Shown: positions 8,752-17,440 of the stretch, one piece after another
Layout: each line of letters starts with the position of its first letter
Numbering within the stretch: position 1 is the stretch's first letter
DNA from: CAWBJO01 sp963789175
GTDB taxonomy: Bacteria > Pseudomonadota > Alphaproteobacteria > Rhizobiales > Aestuariivirgaceae
NCBI GenBank assembly: GCA_963789175.1
Contig: CAWBJO010000007.1
Span: forward strand, 930,001 to 994,000
Direction: 5' to 3'
Length of the DNA: 64,000 nucleotides
Position numbers and translations under genes: made by a program
Notes under the pieces: model-generated
The model's input: only the letters and a program-made list of their open reading frames with translations
Databases searched by the model: none
What the model was told of the DNA's origin: nothing

Positions 8752-9149
8752 GGCGTTGTCCTTGTCCACAAAACGGCCGCCCAAAGCAGCAGCGTGAGCG
8801 CGATCGAGCCGCCGAGGTTCAGCTGGGCGAGCCGCTCCACGCTGGGCAGCGTGAGCCCTCGCCCCGTGTCCCAAAGAAGGTGCCTGAGCCCGCCGAGCAT
8901 GTGATGGATGAGGGCCCAGCTGTAGCCGATGAGCACCAGGATGCCGAGCGGCGTCGCCAGGAGCGACTGGGCGTATGCGTATGCGTCCGGCCCGCGCGCC
9001 GCGCTGATCAGCCACCAGGCGAGAATGAGTGTTCCGAAATAGAGCGCGACGCCCGTGATCCGATGCGCGATCGACATCATCATGGTCAGCATCGGCCGGT
9101 AGATTTGCAGATGCGGCGAAAGCGGTCGGTTGTGCTTGGGCATGGTCAT
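8748..9149 (-). CDS. sdhC: Succinate dehydrogenase cytochrome b556 subunit
   Basis: A 133-aa three-helix membrane anchor. The N-terminal RPLSPHLQIYRP and SIAHRITGVALYFG motifs are the Sdh_cyt signature, and ALIHHMLGGLRHLLWD carries the heme-ligand histidine. Together with SdhD it holds heme b and the quinone site. Two in-frame ATGs (9149 and 9143) are possible starts. It begins 63 nt after the MaoC-family gene on the same strand, close enough for a shared transcript. Confidence 0.95.
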   Translation of the reverse strand: MTMPKHNRPLSPHLQIYRPMLTMMMSIAHRITGVALYFGTLILAWWLISAARGPDAYAYAQSLLATPLGILVLIGYSWALIHHMLGGLRHLLWDTGRGLTLPSVERLAQLNLGGSIALTLLLWAAVLWTRTTP

Positions 9150-9212
9150 GGGCTATTGGCTGCCTGATCTTCTATCCCTGGCCTCGCCGCATGGCAAATC
9201 AATGAACGGGAA

Positions 9213-10259
9213 CTATCGGGGCACGAACGCCCAATAGTCCAGTTCAAGAACGATTCCCGGTGTGTCGGCCGTGGCCGCCTCGCGCGGTTGACCTTGCGAC
9301 GGAATGTCCTTCGTTGCGAAGGTCGCAATGCGCAGGAGTCCGACGTCCTCCCGCCCTTCGGCCGCCGCCTTGGCGCGCACCTCCGACCAGGCATAGATCG
9401 TGTTGCCGGCGAAGACCGGTGCTATGTGGCGTCCTCCGTTGATCGCCGCCAGCCGGAAAGCGCTGGCAAGGCCGTTGAAGGAGAGCGCCCTGGCGATGCT
9501 CATGACATGGCCGCCATAGACGATGCGCCGCCCGAAGCGTCCGCGCGCCTCGGCCTGCGCGTTGAAGTGAACCCGGGCCGCATTGTGGTAGAGGCGCGTC
9601 GCGAGCACGTGCTCCGTCTCCTCGACGGTCACGCCGTCGAGATGGTCGATCGTCTCGCCGACCGTGAAGTCGTTGAACCGGTGCGGGCTGCCACCGCAAA
9701 CGAGCTCGGCCCCGTCAGCGGTTAGGGGAGCCGGCGGCGGCATCATGGCCGCCGGCGCGACGGTCTCGGCGAGAGCCGGAGGCGAGAGTGCCGGGCCCGG
9801 TGCGCCGCCGCGCTTGTTCACCATCACCCAGCGCACGAACTCGATCACCGTCTCGCCGCGCTGGTTCACGGCCTTCGTGCGGACGTGGACCGTGCCGGTC
9901 TTGCCGTTCGAATTTTCCTTGAGACCGATGACGGTGCTTACGGCGCCAAGGCTGTCGCCGGCGAAGACCGGAGCGAGGAACTTGCACTCCGCATAGCCGA
10001 GATTGGCGACCGCATTGAGGGAGATGTCGGAAACCGTTCGACCGAAAGCCAGGTGGAAGACGAGCAGGTCGTCGAGCGGTGGCGATGCATGGCCGAGGCT
10101 TCGCGCCGCCGCCTCCGATTGGTGCACGGCGAAGCGCGAACCGGTCAGTGCCGTGTAGAGCGCCTGGTCCCCCGTCGTGACCGTTCGTGCCGTCGGATGC
10201 GCGATGTGCTCTCCCGGTTCGAAATCCTCGAAGAGACGGCCTGTCGAGCTCTTGCCCAT
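9213..10259 (-). CDS. MaoC-family hydratase, probable mesaconyl-CoA (2-methylfumaryl-CoA) hydratase
   Basis: A 348-aa double hot-dog protein. The first half (residues about 1-165) has FEDFEPGEHIAHPTARTV and DDLLVFHLAFGRTVSD; the second has FNDFTVGETIDHLDGVTVEE and RIVYGGHVMSIARALSFNG. Size and two-domain layout match mesaconyl-CoA hydratase of the ethylmalonyl-CoA pathway, which interconverts mesaconyl-CoA and beta-methylmalyl-CoA. The CitE-like lyase whose stop overlaps its start (ATGA) would act on that product. Other MaoC-type hydratase roles remain possible. Confidence 0.75.
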   Translation of the reverse strand: MGKSSTGRLFEDFEPGEHIAHPTARTVTTGDQALYTALTGSRFAVHQSEAAARSLGHASPPLDDLLVFHLAFGRTVSDISLNAVANLGYAECKFLAPVFAGDSLGAVSTVIGLKENSNGKTGTVHVRTKAVNQRGETVIEFVRWVMVNKRGGAPGPALSPPALAETVAPAAMMPPPAPLTADGAELVCGGSPHRFNDFTVGETIDHLDGVTVEETEHVLATRLYHNAARVHFNAQAEARGRFGRRIVYGGHVMSIARALSFNGLASAFRLAAINGGRHIAPVFAGNTIYAWSEVRAKAAAEGREDVGLLRIATFATKDIPSQGQPREAATADTPGIVLELDYWAFVPR

Positions 10260-11134
10260 CACTCTGTTCCGGCGATCGCCTTCGCGATTTCGACGGTCCG
10301 TGCCGCCATGGCGAGATGCAGCCGCTCGACCATGCGGCCGTCGACCGTGATCACCCCTCGCCCCGCGTTCTGCGGTTCGGCGAACGCGGCTATGACCTTG
10401 CCGGCCCAGCCGACGTCTTCGTCCGACGGGGCGAAGATGGCGTTGCACGGCTCGATCTGGGCGGGATGGATCAGCGTCTTGCCATCCATTCCCAGGTTGC
10501 GCCCCTGCTCGCACTCGGTGCGGAATCCGGCTTCGTCCTTGAAGTCGTTGTAGACGCCGTCGATGACGTCGAGCCCGCCTGCGCGCGCCGCGGCCACGCA
10601 GGTCGCGAGCCACGGAAGGACGGCGAAGCGGCCGCCGCCGAGGCGGGCGCGCGTCTCCTTCGTGAGGTCGTTGGTGCCGAGCACCAGCACTTCGAGCTTC
10701 GGACCCTCGCCCTGCGCTGCGGCGATGTCGCCGGCATTGAGGATGGCGGCCGGCGTTTCCATCATGGCCCACAGTTTGAGTGTGGCCGGGGCGCCGGCGC
10801 GCTTGAGGCGCTGGCTGGCCCGCGCCACGTCGCCGGCTTGCGAGACCTTGGGCACCAGGACCGCGTCGGCCGCCATTTGCGCGGCGGCGCCGAGGTCGTC
10901 CTCTCCCCATGGAGTCTCCGGGCCGTTGACGCGGATGATGATCTCGCGCTGCCCGTAACCGCCCTGGGCGACCGCCGCGGCGACCTGGCGGCGAGCCTCC
11001 TCCTTCGCCTCGGGGGCGACCGAATCTTCGAGGTCGAGGATGAGGCAGTCGGCCTTGAGCGTCCGGGCCTTGTCGAGCGCCCGGGCATTGGAGCCCGGCA
11101 TGTAGAGCACGCTGCGGCGCGGGCGAAACGTCAT
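10259..11134 (-). CDS. HpcH/CitE-family CoA-ester lyase or thioesterase (malyl-CoA type)
   Basis: A 291-aa TIM-barrel enzyme of the citrate-lyase beta/malyl-CoA lyase family. It starts MTFRPRRSVLYMPGSNARA, has the acidic strand CLILDLEDSVAP that binds magnesium, the VPKVSQAGDV and WAMMETPAAILN segments, and a C-terminal GKTLIHPAQIEPCN. Its length is closer to (3S)-malyl-CoA thioesterase (Mcl2) than to the longer malyl-CoA lyase Mcl1, but I cannot decide between them. With the MaoC hydratase it fits the ethylmalonyl-CoA pathway or C5-dicarboxylate handling. It is the first gene of the likely seven-gene operon ending at 5319. Confidence 0.78.
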   Translation of the reverse strand: MTFRPRRSVLYMPGSNARALDKARTLKADCLILDLEDSVAPEAKEEARRQVAAAVAQGGYGQREIIIRVNGPETPWGEDDLGAAAQMAADAVLVPKVSQAGDVARASQRLKRAGAPATLKLWAMMETPAAILNAGDIAAAQGEGPKLEVLVLGTNDLTKETRARLGGGRFAVLPWLATCVAAARAGGLDVIDGVYNDFKDEAGFRTECEQGRNLGMDGKTLIHPAQIEPCNAIFAPSDEDVGWAGKVIAAFAEPQNAGRGVITVDGRMVERLHLAMAARTVEIAKAIAGTE

Positions 11135-11277
11135 TGCGGCTTGTCCTGTGATTGACATCGAGCGCGCGACGAACCTAGTGACCCGGCGCAGGTCTGCCAA
11201 GCGCGTTTCCGCTTTTCGGGTTCTTGTCGCAGGGGGGCCCATCCGGCACAGTGGCGTCCTGACGAGGGAGGTTTGGC

Positions 11278-12450
11278 GTGGATTTCGTGGACGTGGCGAT
11301 CGTGGGCGGCGGCGTGATGGGAAGCGCCACGGCGTACTATCTTCACAAGCACGGCTTCAAGGGTTCGGTGGCCATCATCGAGAAGGACACCACATACGCC
11401 TATTCCTGCACCGCCCGGTCGGCCGGCGGAATGCGCCAGCAGTTTTCATGCCCCGAGAACATCCGCCTGTCGCAGTTCGGTCTCGCCCTGATCGATCGGT
11501 TGAAGGACGAGTTCGGGCCCGACTCGGATGTCGGATTCCGGGAGCACGGCTATCTGATCCTCGCAAGCCCGGGGGGCGAAGATGTCCTGCGTGCCAATGT
11601 GGAGCTGCAGAGCGGCATGGGGGCCGGCACGGTCCTCCTGACGCCTGAGGAAATGAAGACGCGCTTTCCCTGGCTGGCGCTCGACGGTCTCGGCGCCGGG
11701 TCGTTCGGTACGGCGCGCGAGGGATGGATCGACCCGACGACCCTCATGAACCTGCTCCGGAAGGCGGCCCAGCGTTCGGGCACGCGGATCATCGCCGACG
11801 AAGTTGTCGGAGTGGAACGTGGCAACGGTCGCATCGTCGGCCTCTCCCTAAAGAATGCCGGCCCGCTCGGCGTCGGCACCCTCGTCAATGCGGCCGGTGC
11901 AGGAGCGGGAGAGCTGGCCCGCATGGCGGGCGCCGACCTGCCCGTCGGTCCCCGCAAGCGCTACGTCTATGTGCTCGACTGTCCTGTCGCCGACGACGCG
12001 CTTCGCGCCGCGCCGCTGACCGTCGACCCCGAGGGATTCTATTTCCGCCCCGAGGGCCGTCATTTCCTGTCCGGATTGTCGCCCAGTCCCCATGAGGAGC
12101 CGGAACCTCTCGACTGGGAGGTGGACTATGCATGGTTCGAGGAACGTATCTGGCCGGGGCTCGCCGCCCGCGTCCCCGCTTTCGAGACCGTCAAGGTGAT
12201 CAATGCCTGGGTCGGCCACTACGACTACAACGCCTTCGATGAGAACGGCATCATCGGGCGCCATCCCGGCATCCCGAATCTCTATTTCGCCAACGGCTTC
12301 TCGGGCCACGGCCTTCAGCAGGGCCCGGCCGCAGGCAATGCGCTCGCCGAGCTGATCGTGCACGGCCGATACATTGCCATCGACCTCGAACGCATGGGCT
12401 ACGATCGCATTCTGAGACGCGAGCCCTATGGCGAGCGCAATGTCATCTGA
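11278..12450 (+). CDS. FAD-dependent amine/amino-acid oxidoreductase (DAO family)
   Basis: A 390-aa flavoprotein of the D-amino-acid oxidase/sarcosine oxidase-beta/FOXRED1 fold. The FAD-binding motif VAIVGGGVMGSATAYYL is at the N-terminus and the C-terminal FSGHGLQQGPAAGNALAELI closes the FAD domain. The GTG start at 11278 has a very good ribosome-binding site (GAGGGAGG, 7-8 nt upstream). Such enzymes oxidise secondary or primary amines and amino acids; the substrate is not readable here. It is the first gene of an overlapping cassette with pyridoxal kinase and a PLP enzyme, divergent from the CoA-lyase operon. Confidence 0.85.
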   Translation: MDFVDVAIVGGGVMGSATAYYLHKHGFKGSVAIIEKDTTYAYSCTARSAGGMRQQFSCPENIRLSQFGLALIDRLKDEFGPDSDVGFREHGYLILASPGGEDVLRANVELQSGMGAGTVLLTPEEMKTRFPWLALDGLGAGSFGTAREGWIDPTTLMNLLRKAAQRSGTRIIADEVVGVERGNGRIVGLSLKNAGPLGVGTLVNAAGAGAGELARMAGADLPVGPRKRYVYVLDCPVADDALRAAPLTVDPEGFYFRPEGRHFLSGLSPSPHEEPEPLDWEVDYAWFEERIWPGLAARVPAFETVKVINAWVGHYDYNAFDENGIIGRHPGIPNLYFANGFSGHGLQQGPAAGNALAELIVHGRYIAIDLERMGYDRILRREPYGERNVI

Positions 12451-13237
12451 AGCTTCGGGCTCCATTCTTTCCATCTCCTCTCAGGTCGCATTCGGGCCGG
12501 TAGGAAACTCGGCGTCCGTGCCGGCGATGGAGCGGCAGGGGTTCACGGTCTACCCGGTGCCCACCATCATCCTTTCCTTCCATCCCGGCCACGGGCCGCC
12601 GTCTGGCTTGCGCGTGCCGGCTCGCGATCTCTCCGCGATACTCGATGCCCTCATGGGCCTGGGCATTCTCGAACGGTGCCGGGGAGTGCTCACCGGCTAC
12701 TTCGCCGCGAATGATCAGATCTTCGGAGTCGCCCGCACCATCCGGAGCATGAAGAAGGCGAACCCCTCCCTCCTCTACCTCTGCGATCCCGTTCTCGGCG
12801 ACGACGATTCAGGTCTCTACGTCGCCGAGCCGGTCGCCGTGGCGGTGCGCGACGAGCTCCTGCCGTTGGCCGACTTGTCGACGCCGAACGCATTCGAGCT
12901 CGGCTGGCTGACCGGTGTTGCCGTCGATGGACCCGCCGCGGCGCGCCGGGCGGCGACCGCACTCAACATCTCGACGGTGGTCGCTACGTCGGTTCGCGAC
13001 GGCGACAGGACCCTATTGACGCTCCTCTTCGGAAGCGGCGAGGCGGCGGTGCGCACGCGCCTGCGCGATCAAGTTCCCCATGGCGTGGGCGACCTGCTGT
13101 CCGGCCTCTTCCTGGCCCGCCGGCTATGCGGCGACGGAGACGCCCAGGCGCTCGAAACAACCGTCGCGGCCGTGGAGCGAGCCATCGATGCGAGCGCCGG
13201 CTCGGCCGCGTTGAACCTGAAAGTCCTGTTCGCATGA
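12428..13237 (+). CDS. pdxY: Pyridoxal kinase (PdxY/PdxK family)
   Basis: A 269-aa ribokinase-fold kinase that phosphorylates pyridoxal to PLP. Family marks are ISSQVAFGPVGNSA at the N-terminus, CDPVLGDDDSGLYVAE in the middle, TPNAFELGWLTG after it, and the anion-hole/catalytic aspartate in HGVGDLLSGLFLAR near residue 220 (usually GTGD). The start could be the ATG at 12428 or at 12440; either overlaps the upstream oxidase. The stop overlaps the ATG of the PLP dehydratase, so cofactor supply and user are encoded together. Confidence 0.88.
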   Translation: MASAMSSEASGSILSISSQVAFGPVGNSASVPAMERQGFTVYPVPTIILSFHPGHGPPSGLRVPARDLSAILDALMGLGILERCRGVLTGYFAANDQIFGVARTIRSMKKANPSLLYLCDPVLGDDDSGLYVAEPVAVAVRDELLPLADLSTPNAFELGWLTGVAVDGPAAARRAATALNISTVVATSVRDGDRTLLTLLFGSGEAAVRTRLRDQVPHGVGDLLSGLFLARRLCGDGDAQALETTVAAVERAIDASAGSAALNLKVLFA

Positions 13238-14160
13238 TGTCGAGGCGCGACATCGCGGCGATGCGGACGGCCATCGCACCCCATATCCGCCGCACGCCGG
13301 TATTGGATGTCGGGATCGAGACCGTGCCCGAGCTCGTTTCGCTCAAGCTTGAAACTCTCCAGCACACGGGATCCTTCAAGGCTCGCGGCGCCTTTGCCAA
13401 TCTCGTCGGTGCGTCGGTTCCGCCTGCCGGCGTCACCGCCGCGTCGGGCGGCAATCACGGTGCCGCCGTGGCCTATGCCGCATCCGTCATGGGCAAGGCG
13501 GCCCGCATATTCCTTCCCGAGACCAGCCCGCCTGCCAAGGTGGCACGCATCAGGAGCTATGGTGCCGAGGCCGTCGTCGCCGGCGCGACCTATGTCGAGG
13601 CCCTGGCGCTGAGCACCCGCTACGCGGCCGAGACCGGCGCCCTCGCCATCCAGGCCTATGACGCGGCGCTCACCATTTGCGGCCAGGCCACGCTCGCGCT
13701 CGAGCTCGAGGATGAACGTCCCGATCTGGATACCGTGCTCGTTGCGGTCGGCGGCGGCGGGCTGATCGCCGGCGTCGCCGCCTGGTATGCGAGCGGCACG
13801 ACGATCGTCGGGGTGGAGACGGAAGGCTGCGCCACCCTCTCCGAAGCGCTGGCCGCGGGACGGCCGGTCGACATCGTGCCGTCGGGCATTGCGCGGGACT
13901 CGCTCGGTGCCAGTCGCCTCGGGAACCTGACCTTCGAGATTGCGAGCCGGCATGTTCGGGCTGCGATCCTGGTGAGCGATGCCCACGTGACGGCCGGCCA
14001 GAAATGGCTGTGGGACAAGGCCCGCATCATCGCCGAGCCCGGCGGCGCCACGGCCATTGCCGCACTGCTGTCCGGAGTCTATCGGGCGGAGCCCGGCGAA
14101 CGCATCGGCGTCATCGTCTGCGGCGCCAATGTCGACCTCGACGGTTTCGCCCGCTCCTAG
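13234..14160 (+). CDS. PLP-dependent threonine/serine dehydratase-like enzyme
   Basis: A 308-aa fold-type II PLP enzyme. The Schiff-base lysine is K49 in HTGSFKARGAF, the phosphate/substrate loop is SGGNHGAAVAYA, and the glycine-rich phosphate cup is VAVGGGGLIAG. There is no C-terminal regulatory (ACT-like) domain, so it is a catabolic-size enzyme: threonine dehydratase, serine racemase or an EutB-like activity are all possible. Two adjacent ATGs (13234 and 13237) can start it. Its TAG stop lies inside a CTAG palindrome that also supplies the stop of the converging asd gene. Confidence 0.82.
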   Translation: MMSRRDIAAMRTAIAPHIRRTPVLDVGIETVPELVSLKLETLQHTGSFKARGAFANLVGASVPPAGVTAASGGNHGAAVAYAASVMGKAARIFLPETSPPAKVARIRSYGAEAVVAGATYVEALALSTRYAAETGALAIQAYDAALTICGQATLALELEDERPDLDTVLVAVGGGGLIAGVAAWYASGTTIVGVETEGCATLSEALAAGRPVDIVPSGIARDSLGASRLGNLTFEIASRHVRAAILVSDAHVTAGQKWLWDKARIIAEPGGATAIAALLSGVYRAEPGERIGVIVCGANVDLDGFARS

Positions 14161-15194
14161 GCGGCCTTCTTCAGCAATCCGCGATTGATGAGCGACTCGG
14201 CGATTTGGACCGTATTGAGCGCCGCGCCCTTGCGCAGGTTGTCGGAGACGATCCACAGGGAGAGCCCGTTCTCGACCGTCGCATCCTCGCGGATGCGCGA
14301 GATGAACGTCGCGAAATCGCCGACGCACTCGACCGGCGTCACGTAGCCGCCGTCCTCGCGCTTGTCGACGACCAGGCATCCGGGCGCCTCGCGCAGGATC
14401 TCCCGCGCCTCCTCGGCGCTGATCGGACGCTCGAATTCGAGGTTCACCGCCTCCGAATGCCCCACGAACACCGGGACCCGGACGCACGTCGCCGTCAGCT
14501 TGATCTTGGGGTCGAGGATTTTCTTCGTCTCGGCCACCATCTTCCATTCCTCGCGCGTGTAGCCGTCCTCCATGAAGACGTCGACCTGCGGGATGACGTT
14601 GAAAGCGATCTGCTTGGTGAACTTCTTCGGTGCCGGCGGATCGGTAACGAATATTCCGCGCGTCTGCGACCACAGCTCGTCGATCGCGTCCTTGCCGGCC
14701 CCCGACACCGACTGATATGTGGCGACGACCACCCGCTTGATCCGCGCCACGTCGTGCAGCGGCTTCAGCGCCACGACGAGCTGGGCGGTCGAGCAGTTTG
14801 GATTGGCGATGATGTTGCGGCGGTTTGGGCGCGCCATGTACTCCTCGAGCACCTGCGCATTCACTTCCGGCACGACCAGCGGCACTTCCATGTCGTATCG
14901 CCAGCACGACGAGTTGTCGATGACCAGGGAACCCTGGGCGCCGATCTTGGGCGACCATTCCTTCGAAATGGCGGAGCCGGCCGACATCAGGCAGAAGTCG
15001 ATGCCGCGGAAATCGAACTGCTCGAGATCCTTGCATTTGAGCGTCGTCGAGCCGTAGCTGACCTCGCTCCCGAGCGAACGCCGCGACGCGATGGCATGCA
15101 CCTCGCTCGCCGGGAACTCGCGCTCGGCCAGGATGTTGAGCATTTCGCGGCCAACGTTCCCCGTCGCACCGATTACGGCCACCTTGTATTCCAT
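14157..15194 (-). CDS. asd: Aspartate-semialdehyde dehydrogenase
   Basis: A 345-aa NADP-dependent enzyme that makes aspartate semialdehyde for lysine, threonine and methionine. It begins MEYKVAVIGATGNVGREML with the GxTGxxG nucleotide loop, has the catalytic cysteine C134 in NPNCSTAQLV, and the substrate region SVSGAGKDAIDEL. Length is standard. It converges on the PLP dehydratase and shares the CTAG stop palindrome. The product feeds dapF (29802) and lysA (58480) elsewhere in the window. Confidence 0.96.
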   Translation of the reverse strand: MEYKVAVIGATGNVGREMLNILAEREFPASEVHAIASRRSLGSEVSYGSTTLKCKDLEQFDFRGIDFCLMSAGSAISKEWSPKIGAQGSLVIDNSSCWRYDMEVPLVVPEVNAQVLEEYMARPNRRNIIANPNCSTAQLVVALKPLHDVARIKRVVVATYQSVSGAGKDAIDELWSQTRGIFVTDPPAPKKFTKQIAFNVIPQVDVFMEDGYTREEWKMVAETKKILDPKIKLTATCVRVPVFVGHSEAVNLEFERPISAEEAREILREAPGCLVVDKREDGGYVTPVECVGDFATFISRIREDATVENGLSLWIVSDNLRKGAALNTVQIAESLINRGLLKKAA

Positions 15195-15540
15195 GGCAAC
15201 TCCTTCCTTTGCCTCTCCTCGGGACCCGATCGCCGAACGACGGGTTCCCTGCAGCCTTGGACCCGCCTCTCTCCCCGGATGGAGAGCGGCCGGGGGAGAA
15301 GCATCAAGCTTTGTGCGTTTTCCGAGAGGTGCGCCCGGGCTCGTCGGCTGGTGCCGTCGATCCATCGATCCTTGCACTGATCACGTTGGGGAGCATGGAG
15401 AATCCGGGAAAGCGAGAAGGACTTTCGGGCTTCTACCACCTTCTGTTGGCGAGTCAATCGCTTTGCCTTGATTTGATGAAGACCATCCCCTAAGTGACCA
15501 AGAAGGGTCTCGGAAACCGTGCCGGAATTGAAGGCAAGCG
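15195..15540. other. 346-bp intergenic region between divergent asd and terC
   Basis: No convincing gene. It holds leaders for asd (minus) and terC (plus). At 15269-15298 two mutually exclusive hairpins can form: CTCTCC/GGAGAG (15269-15286) or CTCCCCGG/CCGGGGGAG (15271-15298). This resembles the short GC-rich dispersed palindromes common between alphaproteobacterial genes. A GGGGAGCA sequence near 15390 is vaguely like part of the manganese riboswitch, but I could not build the rest of that fold. Confidence 0.5.
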
Positions 15541-16329
15541 ATGCTGGAATGGCTGGAAGGCGTTGACTGGTCCATCTGGTATCACTGGATGTTCACTGTC
15601 GATGGGTGGGTCAGCCTCGTCACCCTGACTTTTCTCGAGATCATCCTCGGCATCGACAATCTCGTGTTCCTGACCATTGCCGCCCAGAACCTTCCCCGTC
15701 AGCAGCGGGCCAAGGCCCAGCGTCTCGGGCTTTCGGGCGCGCTGGTCCTTCGCGTCGCCATGCTTGCGATGTTGGTCTGGCTTACCAAGTTGCAGGCGGC
15801 CATCACCACCGTCGGGTCGTTCACGCTCAGTTACAGCGACGTCATCTTCATCGCCGGCGGCCTCTTCCTGCTGTGGAAGGCGACGGGCGAGATCCACCAG
15901 GAGGTCGAGGGCGGCGGCGAGGAGAGGGTGCGGCCGGCCCGTTCGTCGTTCTTCGGCGTCATCACCCTCATCATGGTGATCGACTTCGTCTTCGCGCTCG
16001 ATTCCATCATCACCGCGGTTGGCCTCTCGCAGTTTCTGCCCGTCATGATCGCCGCCAACGTCGCGGCCATCCTCGTCATGCTGCTCGCCGCGAAGCCGGT
16101 CGGCGAATTCATCGAGCGCCATCCGACGATCAAGATGCTGGCCCTCGCCTTCATTCTGCTCGTCGGCGTCATGCTGATCGCCGACGGGGTCCACCTCCAC
16201 ATCCCGCGCGGCTTCCTCTACTTCGCGATCGCCTTCTCGCTCGGCGTCGAGGCCCTGAACATCGTGGTCCGCACCCGGCGCGAGAAACGCGTGGCGGGGG
16301 CTAAAGACGCCAGCGCCAAGGTCAAGTGA
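15541..16329 (+). CDS. TerC-family integral membrane protein
   Basis: A 262-aa inner-membrane protein with about seven transmembrane helices. The two family motifs are present: EIILGIDNLVF near residue 32 and its pseudo-repeat DFVFALDSI near residue 145, whose acidic residues lie in the membrane. TerC/Alx/YkoY proteins are tied to metal (manganese) efflux or metallation of exported proteins. The loop between helices 3 and 4 is charged and glycine-rich (EVEGGGEERVRPARSS). Its 3' end overlaps the converging leuB by 8 nt. The upstream leader is long (see 15195-15540). Confidence 0.88.
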   Translation: MLEWLEGVDWSIWYHWMFTVDGWVSLVTLTFLEIILGIDNLVFLTIAAQNLPRQQRAKAQRLGLSGALVLRVAMLAMLVWLTKLQAAITTVGSFTLSYSDVIFIAGGLFLLWKATGEIHQEVEGGGEERVRPARSSFFGVITLIMVIDFVFALDSIITAVGLSQFLPVMIAANVAAILVMLLAAKPVGEFIERHPTIKMLALAFILLVGVMLIADGVHLHIPRGFLYFAIAFSLGVEALNIVVRTRREKRVAGAKDASAKVK

Positions 16330-17425
16330 GCGACTTGAGCTCGGTGAGGATCGCCGCGCCCATGTCGCGCGTGCTCACATGCGCTGCGCCGCTGGCGATG
16401 TCGCGCGTCCGCAGCCCCTTGGCCAGCACGTTGGCGATCGCCTGCTCGACCTTGTCCGCCCATGGCCCGAGCCCGAAGGAATAGCGCAGCGCCATCGCGA
16501 ATGAAGCGATCATGGCGATGGGATTGGCGAGCCCCATTCCGGTGATGTCGGGGGCCGAGCCGTGCACGGGTTCGTAGAGAGCCGATCGTCGCCCGTTGCG
16601 GTCTGCAGCGCCGAGTGATGCCGAAGGCAGCATGCCGAGCGAGCCGGTGAGCATGGCCGCGACGTCGGACAGGACGTCGCCGAACAGATTGTCGGTGACG
16701 ATGACGTCGTACTGTTTCGGATTGCGTACCAGCTGCATTCCGCAATTGTCGGCCAGCACGTGCTCGAGCGCGATGTCGGCGAAATCCCTGGCGTGGACCT
16801 CGCTCACCACCTCGTTCCACAGCACGCCCGACTTCATGACATTGCGCTTGTCGGCCGATGCGACTTTCTTCTTCCGGGTACGCGCCAGGTCGAAGGCAAC
16901 GCGTGCGATGCGATCGATCTCGTAGGTGTCGTAGACCTGCGTGTCGATCGCCCGTTTCTGCCCGTTGCCGAGTTCCGTGATCGTCTTCGGTTCGCCGAAA
17001 TAGACCCCGCCCGTCAGCTCGCGCACGATCAGGATGTCGAGGCCCTCGACGATCTCGCGCTTGAGCGACGAAGCATCGGCAAGCGCCGGATAGCAGATCG
17101 CCGGCCGGAGATTGGCGAACAGGCCGAGGTCTTTCCTGAGCCGGAGCAGACCCGCTTCCGGCCGCTTGTCGTATGCCACCTTGTCCCATTTCGGCCCGCC
17201 TACCGCCCCGAACATGACCGCATCGGCCTGCTTGGCCTTCGCCATGTCGGACTCCGAAATCGCTTCGCCGTGCGCGTCATAGGCGCATCCGCCGACCAGG
17301 CCGCGGTCGATCTCGAAGCGGGCGACGCCTGCCTCGCCGAGCCAACCCATCACCGCTTCCGTTTCGGCCATCACCTCCGGGCCGATTCCATCGCCCGGCA
17401 GGAGGAACAGTGAGTACGACTTCAT
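16322..17425 (-). CDS. leuB: 3-isopropylmalate dehydrogenase
   Basis: A 367-aa decarboxylating dehydrogenase that turns 3-isopropylmalate into 2-oxoisocaproate with NAD, the third dedicated step of leucine synthesis. It starts MKSYSLFLLPGDGIGPEVM; the substrate/metal region ELTGGVYFGEP and the NAD-site stretch YEPVHGSAPDITGMGLANPIA are typical. Length is standard. It starts 15 nt after the leuD stop, forming a leuDB unit; leuC is 4.5 kb away on the same strand. Confidence 0.97.
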   Translation of the reverse strand: MKSYSLFLLPGDGIGPEVMAETEAVMGWLGEAGVARFEIDRGLVGGCAYDAHGEAISESDMAKAKQADAVMFGAVGGPKWDKVAYDKRPEAGLLRLRKDLGLFANLRPAICYPALADASSLKREIVEGLDILIVRELTGGVYFGEPKTITELGNGQKRAIDTQVYDTYEIDRIARVAFDLARTRKKKVASADKRNVMKSGVLWNEVVSEVHARDFADIALEHVLADNCGMQLVRNPKQYDVIVTDNLFGDVLSDVAAMLTGSLGMLPSASLGAADRNGRRSALYEPVHGSAPDITGMGLANPIAMIASFAMALRYSFGLGPWADKVEQAIANVLAKGLRTRDIASGAAHVSTRDMGAAILTELKSLT

Positions 17426-17440
17426 CGTCCATCCGTCATG

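Noticed and set aside
15300..15540. A manganese (yybP-ykoY) riboswitch in the terC leader
   Set aside because: Only a GGGGAGCA string resembles the motif, with a base change, and I could not place the partner helices. A covariance-model scan (RF00080) would decide: a hit above threshold would support it, none would end the idea.
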